The notes under the pieces: generated by a model | The model's database searches: none | What the model was told of the DNA's origin: nothing | Seen by the model: the letters and a program-made list of their open reading frames with translations, nothing else | Shown: piece by piece, positions 8,976 to 16,024 of the stretch | Layout: each line of letters starts with the position of its first letter | How positions within the stretch are numbered: position 1 is the stretch's first letter | Made by a program: the position numbers and the translations under genes | Assembly (NCBI RefSeq): GCF_000308835.1 | Contig: NZ_BAGN01000099.1 | Span: forward strand, 1-33,753 | Origin: Nocardia vinacea NBRC 16497 | GTDB lineage: Bacteria > Actinomycetota > Actinomycetes > Mycobacteriales > Mycobacteriaceae | DNA length: 33,753 nt | Reading direction: 5' to 3'

Positions 8976-9018
8976 CATTGGTAGTTCATTGGCATTGTTA
9001 GTAGTTCATTGGTAGTTC
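8976..9018. repeat. Short repeat cluster (CATTGGTAGTTC units), putative operator
   Basis: CATTGGTAGTTC occurs at 8976-8987 and again at 9007-9018, and an expanded version CATTGTTAGTAGTTC lies between them (8993-9007). It sits 69-111 bases upstream of the XRE regulator start and 160 bases upstream of the first small gene. On the minus strand a TTGACA (about 8968-8973) follows the cluster, which could be a -35 element for the regulator. Likely binding sites for the XRE protein; inference from position. Confidence 0.6.
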
Positions 9019-9180
9019 GGCGGTCTGCATGGTGCGAATGTTGATTCGACGCACAGCGCCGGGCTTGACGACTCGTAGCCCCCGAAGCGTATGCCGGATT
9101 TCTTCCCCGACATCGACAGCGAGAAGTCCCCGGCGTTGGGCGTCCTCCAACCAGAACAGCGCACCGAGGGGTATCACGCT

Positions 9181-9522
9181 ATGCCCGCAGCAACCACTGC
9201 CCTGATCATCACCATTGCCGCCATATGCCTACTCGCCGTGGTGGTCTGGAGAGTCGCAGTCCCCGACGCTTACCCTGACGGCGCAATTCCAGTCGCCGAC
9301 ATCCTCGATCGCGTCGCCGAGGAAAGAGCGCTGCGCACGGACTCTTGGGAACTCGAACCACCCCACCGCGCCCCGTCCGAGCTGTACACGCCTGAGCAGG
9401 CGCACACCGAAATGCGACGGCATTGCGAATGCGGCACCGATCTGTGCACAGTCAAGGACGAGGCGTTCTGGACGCTGGTTGATGCAGAGTATGCCGTCCC
9501 CGATGCGCGGGCGGTGCGATGA
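9181..9522 (+). CDS. Small membrane-anchored protein, unknown function
   Basis: About 113 residues from ATG 9181, which has GAGGGG nine bases upstream; the frame stays open up to 9091 but the extension lacks a comparable ribosome-binding site. Residues about 5-25 (TTALIITIAAICLLAVVVW) form one membrane helix or uncleaved signal anchor. The rest is soluble, with a segment RRHCECGTDLCTVKDEAFWTL containing three closely spaced cysteines (a CxCxxxxC arrangement that could bind metal or form disulfides). I recognise no family. First of four coupled genes divergent from the XRE regulator; it overlaps the next gene by ATGA. Confidence 0.7.
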   Translation: MPAATTALIITIAAICLLAVVVWRVAVPDAYPDGAIPVADILDRVAEERALRTDSWELEPPHRAPSELYTPEQAHTEMRRHCECGTDLCTVKDEAFWTLVDAEYAVPDARAVR

Positions 9523-9719
9523 CCCCCGCAGAACTGCCGAAACGTTCCGCATTTATCGGGCCGCGACGCTCGGTCGGCTGCGATGTGCCGATCGACGTGA
9601 TGGAGCGCTACCTCGAAGCCCTCCACGCATACGAGTGGACGGCTACCGATAGGTCTGGTGGCGGGGTGTCGCATCCCCTGCCACCGGAAACGACGAACCG
9701 GATCGAGGGAGCTCAGTGA
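9519..9719 (+). CDS. Small hypothetical protein of XRE-linked cassette
   Basis: A 66-residue protein starting at ATG 9519, overlapping the preceding stop by four bases (ATGA), and itself overlapped by the next gene (GTGA). Translational coupling on both sides is the main evidence that it is real. It has no membrane segment; the middle part CDVPIDVMERYLEALHAYEWTAT could form an amphipathic helix. No family recognised. Confidence 0.6.
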   Translation: MTPAELPKRSAFIGPRRSVGCDVPIDVMERYLEALHAYEWTATDRSGGGVSHPLPPETTNRIEGAQ

Positions 9720-10024
9720 AGCGAAATCCATTGCGTACCACTGAGATACCGGGCAAGGTCGCCGTCTGGCAGCTGGTCGACCGCGCTGCCCGCATACTGC
9801 ACGTACAGCTCACCGGCGAAGCGTTCACCGCATACCGCCTCCCATCGCTCACCAAGCTGCCCGACGCTCAGCCCGGAACGATCCTGTTCGACCCGTACCC
9901 CGATCTCGTCGACGCCCGCGAACTCCTTCCCCGGCACGAGGATCTGTGGGACGCGTTGCGCGAGGACTACTGGACAGCCTTGCTCAACATGGCCGAGCTC
10001 CCTTCACCGGGGATCGGGGGATAG
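9716..10024 (+). CDS. Small hypothetical protein of XRE-linked cassette
   Basis: A 102-residue protein. Start GTG 9716 lies inside the stop of the previous gene (GTGA) and has a GAGGGAG-like site about six bases upstream. The sequence contains a regular alternation of short strands and helices (GKVAVWQLVDRAARILHVQL, then EAFTAYRLPSLTKLP) and an acidic, Trp-rich C-terminal helix region (HEDLWDALREDYWTALLNM). No signal peptide, no catalytic motif that I recognise. Third of the four coupled genes; three bases separate it from the fourth. Confidence 0.65.
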   Translation: MKRNPLRTTEIPGKVAVWQLVDRAARILHVQLTGEAFTAYRLPSLTKLPDAQPGTILFDPYPDLVDARELLPRHEDLWDALREDYWTALLNMAELPSPGIGG

Positions 10025-10027
10025 CAG

Positions 10028-10279
10028 ATGCCCGAATTGCGTTCCACACGAACGGATATCGCACCATCAGTGCGGGCGCTGCTCGCTGCATTCCACAAGG
10101 AAACTCGTCAGAAACTCGACCGCGCCCCCGTTGACAGCCGTCCGATATTTCAGGGTGCGGACGGCCTGCTGAGGCCGGTTGACGAGGACGGATGGATATC
10201 AGACTCGGACACTGCCTTCGACCAAGCCGACGCAATCACGATCACGCCGACCAGCGTCATCGATACCGAGGCGTCGTGA
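10028..10279 (+). CDS. Small acidic hypothetical protein of XRE-linked cassette
   Basis: An 83-residue protein, ATG at 10028, three bases after the previous stop. The N-terminal half is a basic helix (PSVRALLAAFHKETRQKLDR), the C-terminal half strongly acidic with WISDSDTAFDQADAI. No family recognised. Its tight spacing makes it the fourth member of the set divergent from the XRE regulator. Confidence 0.6.
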   Translation: MPELRSTRTDIAPSVRALLAAFHKETRQKLDRAPVDSRPIFQGADGLLRPVDEDGWISDSDTAFDQADAITITPTSVIDTEAS

Positions 10280-10676
10280 CGGGGCAGGACACAGGAGCGC
10301 GAGCGAAGGGAAACCCATGCAATCCAAGGCAAACCGTCTCTTGCTGCTCGAAATCATCGGATCGGAACGGCAACGTACGAGCACGTGGGCTACGAACTCT
10401 GCTCACCGTCGGTACCGACGCCTACGCCTCGACGGCGACGGTAGTCGAAACCGTATGCAAGGCAGGGCTTCCGGCATCCTGGCCCCGAGCCCGGGAACCG
10501 GATACCCGGTGCGCTGACAGTTCGGGGGCTGGACCGTACGCCCCCTGCGCGGATGGCGACGCTGGCAGTGGATCACACCACCCGTGCACTACACGCGCGC
10601 CATCCCAGCTGGTGATCAGGAGGCGGCAGTCGACTGGGCGTTGGAACGCATGGGCATGTAGAAACGCCCGCGGTGT
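10280..10676 (+). other. Stretch without a confident gene
   Basis: About 400 bases after the small-gene cassette. Open frames in all three plus phases are interrupted, but the last 140 bases read like protein in one frame (see the remnant entry). An ATG at 10317 with GAAGGGAA in front opens a frame beginning QSKANRLLLLEIIG that turns into arginine-rich low-quality sequence and stops at 10517; whether anything is made from it is unclear. Confidence 0.4.
10445..10661 (+). pseudogene. Possible frameshifted small gene
   Basis: The frame ending at TAG 10659-10661 reads WTVRPLRGWRRWQWITPPVH, then YTRAIPAGDQEAAVDWALERM, which looks like genuine protein, but it has no start codon after an in-frame TGA at 10515. 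The adjacent frame just before it reads RIPGALTVRG and meets it at a run of five G (10524-10528); one G fewer would join them as ALTVRGWTVRPLRGW. So this may be a small gene broken by a one-base insertion, a sequencing error in a G run, or chance. No start codon is evident for the joined frame either. Confidence 0.3.
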
Positions 10677-11075
10677 TCAGCTGCCGAAGACGACGCAGGC
10701 GAAGCCGACGTGTACACCGGTGCCGACCCGGACGTCCACTGTTCCGATGGGCGTAACGTCCGGAGCCTGGACGGCGCTGAGCGTATGTGGGCCCGTGGTC
10801 TTCGGGATCCAGGTCAGCAGGGCGACACCGCCCAGCGGTCGGACCACTCCGAACAGGACGCCGTTGTCGTAGAAGGAGACCGGTTCGACGGCGTTGCTGA
10901 CATAGGCCTTGGCGGTGGCCGGGCAGTCGGTGCCGTAGTTGGTCGCCAGGCCGTAGTTCGAATCCGGCATCACACCCACTCGGGTCACCGTGGCATTCGC
11001 CGTCGGCGCGGTGCAGGCCAGTGCGGCGATCGCGGTGCCGAGCACGGTCGCGGTCGTGATCGTTCGATAGCTCAT
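10677..11075 (-). CDS. Small secreted protein of unknown function
   Basis: A 132-residue protein with a clear Sec signal peptide: MSYRTITTATVLG, hydrophobic core TAIAALACTA, and AxA-type site PTANA followed by TVTRVG (cleavage near residue 28). The mature part is about 104 residues, has two cysteines (TDCPAT and FACVVF) that may form a disulfide, and is beta-rich with PLGGVALLTWIPKTTGPHTLSAVQ, resembling an immunoglobulin-like domain of secreted actinobacterial proteins. No catalytic motif. It is a single gene, separated from its neighbours on the other strand. Confidence 0.75.
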   Translation of the reverse strand: MSYRTITTATVLGTAIAALACTAPTANATVTRVGVMPDSNYGLATNYGTDCPATAKAYVSNAVEPVSFYDNGVLFGVVRPLGGVALLTWIPKTTGPHTLSAVQAPDVTPIGTVDVRVGTGVHVGFACVVFGS

Positions 11076-11226
11076 GATTCGGTCCTCATCGTGCGGTGCC
11101 GAGTTGCCAAGCGGAGATCATAGATAGTCGTCCGAGCGCTACACCCCGAATCGCCCAGCGTTTCGCCATTATGTACTCGACGGTTCGTTTGCGGGGTCGA
11201 TATCAGCGGTCGTGCACGATCCGAGC

Positions 11227-11240
11227 TAGAACGTGTTCTA
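11227..11240. promoter_or_regulatory. KstR-type operator
   Basis: TAGAACGTGTTCTA is an inverted repeat matching the published KstR consensus TnnAACnnGTTnnA at every fixed position. KstR is the TetR repressor of cholesterol/steroid catabolism in Mycobacterium and Rhodococcus. The box ends 11 bases before the ATG of the HsaD-like hydrolase, where a repressor would block transcription or, if the mRNA is nearly leaderless, the promoter itself. Match seen directly; binding is inferred. Confidence 0.75.
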
Positions 11241-11251
11241 ACGTGTCGGGT

Positions 11252-12103
11252 ATGGACGTGACATACGAAGGCACGAAACGGGAGCTCACCACCGATCAGG
11301 GCGTGCTGCGCTATCACGAGGCGGGCGACGGGCCGCCGCTTTTGCTGCTGCACGGCTCCGGCATCGGTGTGAACGGGTGGCGTAACTATCGCGGGAATCT
11401 CGCGGTCTTCGCCGAGCACTTCCACTGCTACATCCTCGAGTTTCCCGGGTTCGGCGTGAGTGACCCGGTGGACGGACATCCCGTGCTGACCGCGGGCGCG
11501 GCGGTGTTGCGATTCATGGACGGGCTCGGCATCGAATCCGCGGCCATGGTCGGCAATTCGATGGGCGGTGTCGTCGCGGCGAATCTGGCGATCCAGCATC
11601 CGCAGCGGGTGACCAAGCTGGTCACCATCGGCGGGATCGGTCCGAATATTTTCAGCTCGAGTCCGAGCGAAGGGATTCGGCTGCTGCAGGAATTCGCCGA
11701 CAAACCCGATCGGGACAAGTTGCTGCGCTGGTTGCGGGCCATGGTCTACGACCCCGCGGTGATCACCGATGAGATCATCGAGGAACGCTGGACGGCCGCG
11801 CAGCATCCGGATACCCAGAAGACCGCCGCTATGATGTACGGCTCGGCCGCCTGGGACATGCAGCAGAAGTTCCTGGCGAATTCGAAGACGCCGCCCTATT
11901 GGTCGATGCTGCACAAGGTACAGTGCCCGACCCTGCTCACCTGGGGTCTGGATGACCGGGTCAGCCCGCCGGATATGGCGCTTGTCCCGATGCGGCAGAT
12001 TCCCAATGCGGAACTGCATGTGTTCCCGAACAGCGGGCACTGGGTCATGATCGAGGCCAAGGCGGCCTTCGAACGCGCCACCTTGGAATTCCTGCGCCGC
12101 TGA
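11252..12103 (+). CDS. HsaD/BphD-like alpha/beta hydrolase (meta-cleavage-product hydrolase type)
   Basis: A 283-residue alpha/beta hydrolase from ATG 11252 (a GTG three codons upstream is possible; the frame upstream of that has no family similarity). Oxyanion/HG motif LLLHGSGIGVNGW (32-43), nucleophile elbow GNSMGG (Ser103), acid in WGLDDRV (Asp235) and His in NSGHWV (His263). GNSxGG, MVYDPAVIT and LHVFPNSGHWVMIE closely resemble HsaD, the steroid C-C bond hydrolase acting on 4,9-DSHA in ring-B cleavage, and BphD/MhpC relatives. This, with the KstR-type box, suggests a role in steroid or aromatic ring degradation. It is not part of an hsa operon here: the next gene is convergent with only two bases between stops. 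True substrate is unproven. Confidence 0.85.
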   Translation: MDVTYEGTKRELTTDQGVLRYHEAGDGPPLLLLHGSGIGVNGWRNYRGNLAVFAEHFHCYILEFPGFGVSDPVDGHPVLTAGAAVLRFMDGLGIESAAMVGNSMGGVVAANLAIQHPQRVTKLVTIGGIGPNIFSSSPSEGIRLLQEFADKPDRDKLLRWLRAMVYDPAVITDEIIEERWTAAQHPDTQKTAAMMYGSAAWDMQQKFLANSKTPPYWSMLHKVQCPTLLTWGLDDRVSPPDMALVPMRQIPNAELHVFPNSGHWVMIEAKAAFERATLEFLRR

Positions 12104-12105
12104 AC

Positions 12106-12522
12106 TCAGCGGTCCGGATACACCGCGATCTCCACCAGATTGCCATCCAGGTCGCGGCAGTAGTGCGAGATCATGTCGCCGAGCGCGCCGGACTTGGTGA
12201 CCGGGCCATTGGTGATCTCGATGCCACAGGCCACCAAGTGATCTCGCACTTCCTCGGGCGATGCCTGAGTGATGAAGCACAGATCCTCCGAGCCTGCGGC
12301 CTCGGTACGCGCTGTCGCCCAGTCCGGGTCGACCGCGCGGGCACCGATCGGCCGCAGGTTGATCTTCTGATTGCCGAAGCACAACGCGGTGCGGCCTTTC
12401 GGTCCGAACTTCTGCACCCGCATGCCGAGGACTTTCTCGTACCATGCGGCGGTCGCCTCGACATCGACGCAATTGATGACGATGTGGTCGAACCGATCGA
12501 CTGTGAACCCCATGGCCGGCAC
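12106..12522 (-). CDS. VOC-family (glyoxalase/dioxygenase-fold) protein
   Basis: A 138-residue single-domain VOC protein. It starts DRFDHIVINCVDVEATAAWYEKVLGM, with the N-terminal His (metal ligand) and the typical helix, and ends DLDGNLVEIAVY with the Glu ligand; the middle has LCFGNQKINL and LCFITQA. Length fits glyoxalase I-like or bleomycin-resistance-like proteins; extradiol dioxygenases are usually twice as long. The start is GTG at 12522 or ATG at 12513. It begins one base after the stop of the upstream monooxygenase, so they form an operon on the minus strand and probably act on related substrates. Metal-dependent but reaction unknown. Confidence 0.88.
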   Translation of the reverse strand: MPAMGFTVDRFDHIVINCVDVEATAAWYEKVLGMRVQKFGPKGRTALCFGNQKINLRPIGARAVDPDWATARTEAAGSEDLCFITQASPEEVRDHLVACGIEITNGPVTKSGALGDMISHYCRDLDGNLVEIAVYPDR

Positions 12523-12523
12523 C

Positions 12524-13735
12524 CTACGCCGGGCGGCATGCCCTGGCGGTGACCGGAATCTCCGGATATTCCGGCAAGGACTCGTTCGTCTTCGGCGCCA
12601 TGATGCGTTCCATACCTGCCATGGACTCCAGCACGGGCAGCCGCGTGAGGGTATTCCGAATTGCCATGCCCGAGCGGGTTTTCGGCACCATCAGCCGCAG
12701 GTTCGGTCCGATTTGCTGTTTGCGGTCGACCAGAGCTCGGTGGCTCTGCTCGTAGCGGCGAAAACCGGTGCGGTGGTCGCCGTGCGCGGCGGCGAGTGCA
12801 CCGGCGAGCCGGTAGGCACCGACGAGGGCGAGTTCGGCACCGGCTCCGGATGCGGGTGAGGCGCAATAGGCAGCGTCGCCGACGAGGGCGATGCGGCCGG
12901 TCGACCAGGAATCCATGTGGACCTGGCCCAGGGAGTCGAAATACAAGTCCGGATCGGCGAGTGCGCCGTCGAGCAGCTGTGCCACGTGCCATGCGGATTC
13001 GGTGCCGAACCGTTCGGTCAGCAGGGCGCGGGCCGCGGCGGTATCGCGCGGATCGAGGTCGAGCAGTGGGCTGCGGAACACGAAGTAGGCCTTGGCCTGG
13101 GCGTGATTGCCGGAACGGTAGATGCCTGCCATCGCGCCCGGGGTGTTGTAGACGCTGACCCAGCGGTCGGGCCCGAGTGCTGGGTCAGCGTTGCCGAAGG
13201 CGAAGTAGTGGTCCAGGTGCCGGAGGAAATTCGATTCCGGACCGAAGGCCAGGCGCCGCACGGTGGAGTGCAGGCCGTCCGCGCCGATGACCAGGTCGAA
13301 CCGCCGTTGCGGGGCGTGTTCGAACGTGACGGTGACGCCGTCATCATCCTCGTCGAGGGCCCGGATCGAATCGCCGAACAGGTATTCCACGTCGCTGTTG
13401 CTCTCGTGCAGGATCCGGACGAGATCGCCGCGCATGATCTCCACCTCGGCGCTGGCGTACTTGTCCTTGATCTTCTGTATATCCACTTGGGCGATGGAGT
13501 CGCCGGTGGTGTTCACGAACCGCATCCCGGTGACATCGGCGGCCGCCGACCGGATCTGCGAAATGATGCCCATGCGCTCGGCGACCTCGATCGCTTGATC
13601 CCGCACGTCCACCCCTTGGCCGCCGACTCGCGGACCGGCCGCACGCTCGACGATGGTCGGCCGGAAGCCGTGCCGCACAAGCCAATACGCCAAGGTCTGT
13701 CCGGCGATGCTCGCACCGGAGATCAGAATCCGCAT
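12524..13735 (-). CDS. FAD-dependent aromatic monooxygenase (PHBH/PgaE-like)
   Basis: A 403-residue group A flavoprotein monooxygenase. N-terminal Rossmann motif ILISGASIAGQTLAYWL (3-19, GASIAG in place of GxGxxG), end-of-strand acidic residue in IVERAAG, the DG motif VIGADGLHSTVR (149-160) and the GD motif IALVGDAAYCASP (282-294), followed by GAGAELAL. Enzymes of this class use NAD(P)H to hydroxylate phenols, quinones, tetracyclines or other aromatics. It is transcribed with the VOC gene and divergently from a TetR regulator, with two palindromic operators in between, a layout typical of inducible degradation or detoxification of an aromatic compound. The nearby HsaD-like hydrolase makes ring-cleavage chemistry conceivable, but it is on the other strand and has a different type of operator. 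Confidence 0.9.
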   Translation of the reverse strand: MRILISGASIAGQTLAYWLVRHGFRPTIVERAAGPRVGGQGVDVRDQAIEVAERMGIISQIRSAAADVTGMRFVNTTGDSIAQVDIQKIKDKYASAEVEIMRGDLVRILHESNSDVEYLFGDSIRALDEDDDGVTVTFEHAPQRRFDLVIGADGLHSTVRRLAFGPESNFLRHLDHYFAFGNADPALGPDRWVSVYNTPGAMAGIYRSGNHAQAKAYFVFRSPLLDLDPRDTAAARALLTERFGTESAWHVAQLLDGALADPDLYFDSLGQVHMDSWSTGRIALVGDAAYCASPASGAGAELALVGAYRLAGALAAAHGDHRTGFRRYEQSHRALVDRKQQIGPNLRLMVPKTRSGMAIRNTLTRLPVLESMAGMERIMAPKTNESLPEYPEIPVTARACRPA

Positions 13736-13760
13736 TGCCCGCTCCTTGTCTCGAAATCAT

Positions 13761-13775
13761 CTGACCGTTGGTCAG
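13761..13775. promoter_or_regulatory. TetR-type operator 1
   Basis: CTGACCGTTGGTCAG, a 6-3-6 inverted repeat, 26 bases upstream of the monooxygenase start. It has the same arms as operator 2; their centres are 33 bases apart, about three DNA turns, so two dimers could sit on the same face. Confidence 0.85.
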
Positions 13776-13793
13776 TGAGATCACTGTATGACG

Positions 13794-13808
13794 CTGACCA
13801 ATGGTCAG
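13794..13808. promoter_or_regulatory. TetR-type operator 2
   Basis: CTGACCAATGGTCAG, same 6-3-6 arms as operator 1, 22 bases before the tetR ATG at 13831. An in-frame ATG at 13801 lies inside this operator, which argues against that ATG as the start. Probably autoregulates the TetR gene while operator 1 controls the monooxygenase operon. Confidence 0.85.
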
Positions 13809-13830
13809 TCAAGCGGTAGGATCGGCCCCC

Positions 13831-14583
13831 ATGGCCGATGATTCGCGTGCCCGCATCTTGCAGACCGCGCTCGACCTGTTCGCCGAGCGCGGATACCACA
13901 CGGTTTCCGTGCGCGAGATCGCCGAACGGGTGGGGCTGACGAAAACCGCTGTGCTGTACCACTTCCCGAGTAAGAGCGATATTGTCGCCGCACTCGTGGA
14001 GCCGCTGCTGGTCGACAGCGAAGCGGTGCTCGAGGCGGCGAAACGCGGCCCGGACCCGCAGGCGCGCCGCTGGGAGGTGGTGGCCGGACTGCTGGAGGTG
14101 TGGCTGTCACACGGTCAGCTATTGCGAATGCAGATGCAGGACCAGGCGTTATCCGCCGACGAGGCCACCTTCGCGCGATTGCGAACCATCGCGCTGTCGG
14201 CCCAGGAACTGATTGCCGGGCCCCGCGCCGATTTCACCACCCGCGTGCGTGCCGCGCAGGTCTATGCGGCGCTGAGCGATCCGGTGGTCATCTTCGCAGA
14301 CCGGCCCGCCGACGAGTTGCGCGCGGCCATTCTCGATGGTGCCAGGCGATTACTCGGCACTGCTGCCGATCCACAGCCTTCGGCCACCCACACCGAGCCC
14401 GCCCACATACCGTCTGCCAAGGTCCCCACCACCCGCCCGAATCGCCGCGGCCGCCCCGGCGCAATGACCACGGAAATGATCGAAGCCGCCCGTCGCCTGC
14501 GAGATTCCGGCCGCCCCATCGACGAGATCGCCGCCGAGTTCGAGGTCTCACGCGCCACGCTGTACCGAAATCTGGGCAAGTAG
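13831..14583 (+). CDS. TetR-family regulator with extra C-terminal resolvase-type HTH
   Basis: A 250-residue protein from ATG 13831. Residues about 5-52 are a standard TetR DNA-binding domain (RARILQTALDLFAERGYHTV, then VREIAERVGLTKTAVLYHFPSK). A ligand/dimer domain follows (55-175, ending RAAILDGARRLLG). After a Pro/Thr/His-rich linker (about 178-203) comes a second helix-turn-helix: RRGRPGAMTTEMIEAARRL, then GRPIDEIAAEFEVSRATLYRNLG at the very C-terminus. This is the pattern of the C-terminal HTH_7/Hin domain of serine resolvases. Such a fusion is unusual for TetR, which normally ends after the ligand domain. Divergent from the monooxygenase-VOC operon and flanked by twin operators it presumably binds. 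Confidence 0.9.
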   Translation: MADDSRARILQTALDLFAERGYHTVSVREIAERVGLTKTAVLYHFPSKSDIVAALVEPLLVDSEAVLEAAKRGPDPQARRWEVVAGLLEVWLSHGQLLRMQMQDQALSADEATFARLRTIALSAQELIAGPRADFTTRVRAAQVYAALSDPVVIFADRPADELRAAILDGARRLLGTAADPQPSATHTEPAHIPSAKVPTTRPNRRGRPGAMTTEMIEAARRLRDSGRPIDEIAAEFEVSRATLYRNLGK

Positions 14584-14758
14584 GCAGGTTGATTATGAGA
14601 AAATTTTGAGACAGAAGGGCTGTGGCGAGAGGTCGCGCCTCCATGCTCATCCTTCATGGATTCGGCGACGCCAAGGTGCCTGTGAACCGCCTCGAATGCC
14701 GCGTTACGTCCGCGGTGCGCTGTTCGAGTGCGTGAGGTGGATTCGGCCTCGGGGGCGG

Positions 14759-14950
14759 TCAAAGCACTCCGATGGCCTTGAGTAGTAGCAGGGTCAGACC
14801 GGCCGTACCTGCGAAGGCGACGCCGCCGTCGCGGATCACGATGCCCGCGGGCGAGCCGCTGGCCTTGGAGAGAATTCCGGAAATCACCGCGACGATGATG
14901 CCGACGAGCACGGCGACGACAACGAACAAGACCTGAACGGTAGTGGACAC
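14759..14950 (-). CDS. Small two-helix membrane protein
   Basis: A 63-residue protein with two predicted membrane helices: about 5-27 (VQVLFVVVAVLVGIIVAVISGI) and about 44-62 (VAFAGTAGLTLLLLKAIGVL), joined by a short loop with SKASGSPAGIVIRDG. I know similar short conserved membrane proteins in Streptomyces and Nocardia but no function. The 5' end is GTG/ATG within ACC-rich upstream sequence; ends with an in-frame stop. The 175 bases between it and the tetR gene show no gene. Confidence 0.65.
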   Translation of the reverse strand: MSTTVQVLFVVVAVLVGIIVAVISGILSKASGSPAGIVIRDGGVAFAGTAGLTLLLLKAIGVL

Positions 14951-15031
14951 TCGACGCTCCCTCGATGTGGATCGTCGCAGTGTAAAGAGTGCAGTGGCTA
15001 TCGCGTAGCAAAGTTGCGGGATGTACTGCTG

Positions 15032-15856
15032 CTAGGCTGGTTTGGTTGCCGCCAATCCGTACAGCAACGGGATGATGGGGTCCGTCGGCGGGAGCCGGAA
15101 CCAGCCGTTGTCGGTGCGGATCATGCGGGACCAGCGCGGCCACGGCAACATCTCGGTTTCGGTGAGATCGGTAATGCGCAGCCCCGCGCCGATCAGGGCA
15201 TTGATCACCTCGCCGAGCCCGTGGCGCCATTCGTAGACCGTGGTGTCACTGGTCAGTGCCGGGCCGTCGGTGTAGGTGTGGTCGCTGTCGCGACGCTGCG
15301 CACCGCGCCCCTCGAGGTAATCATCGTGCAGGACAAGCGAATCCGGATCGACGTCGGCCGATGGCGTGGGTCCGAGGGAGTGCAGCAGCGGGTGGAATTC
15401 GACGATGTACACGAGGCCGCCCGGACGCAGCAGTTCGGCGAGCACCGCCGCCCAGCGCGGCAGGTCGGGCAGATAGCAGAGCGCACCCTTGCCGGTGTAG
15501 ACGATATCGAATTGCCTGTGCCCCAAAGCATTCGGAGCATCGTAGACATCAGCGCACACATACTCGACGGCATCGGCGGCGAGTTCTCGGGCGTGCCGGA
15601 CGGAGGCGAAGGAGAAGTCGAGACCGACCGCCGTTGCCCCGCGCTCGGCGAATTCGATTGTCTCGGTGCCGAGATGGCACTGCAGATGCAGCACATCGCG
15701 GTCGCGCACGTCGCCGAGGACATCCCATTCGAAGGGGGCGAACCAATACGACGAATCATGATTGCCATAGAACTCGCTGGCCGCGTGAATCGGGGCACGG
15801 GCATCCCAGTTATCGCGGTTCGCCAGCAGATGATCGAGGCCGTCGTCGCTGTCCAC
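15032..15856 (-). CDS. Class I SAM-dependent methyltransferase
   Basis: A 274-residue methyltransferase. Motif I is VLHLQCHLGTETIEFAERG (about 54-72), motif II region VGLDFSFASVRHARELA, post-motif VEYVCADVYD, motif IV FDIVYTGKGALCYLPDL and motif VI LLRPGGLVYIVEFHPLLH. N-terminus NRDNWDARAPIHAAS is typical of a subgroup of bacterial class I methyltransferases (methyltransferase domain 25/11 type). No substrate can be read. Divergent from the PP2C-like gene with 168 bases between start codons. Confidence 0.9.
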   Translation of the reverse strand: MDSDDGLDHLLANRDNWDARAPIHAASEFYGNHDSSYWFAPFEWDVLGDVRDRDVLHLQCHLGTETIEFAERGATAVGLDFSFASVRHARELAADAVEYVCADVYDAPNALGHRQFDIVYTGKGALCYLPDLPRWAAVLAELLRPGGLVYIVEFHPLLHSLGPTPSADVDPDSLVLHDDYLEGRGAQRRDSDHTYTDGPALTSDTTVYEWRHGLGEVINALIGAGLRITDLTETEMLPWPRWSRMIRTDNGWFRLPPTDPIIPLLYGLAATKPA

Positions 15857-16024
15857 CGAGCCATCGTATTTCGGGAGCCGGCTGCCTACGGCGGGTGCGC
15901 CGACGATTCAAAGGATTCTCTCACGTAATTTTGGCACGGTACACGGAAAACCGAGGTTCACTGGAGTTACAGAGTTGTGCGGATCGGCAGTGTTGGGGCA
16001 GGTCCAGCCCAAGGAGGTCAGACC

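Noticed and set aside
12106..12522. VOC gene as an extradiol ring-cleavage dioxygenase partner of the HsaD-like hydrolase
   Set aside because: It is a single 138-residue domain on the opposite strand, too short for a typical HsaC-type two-domain dioxygenase.
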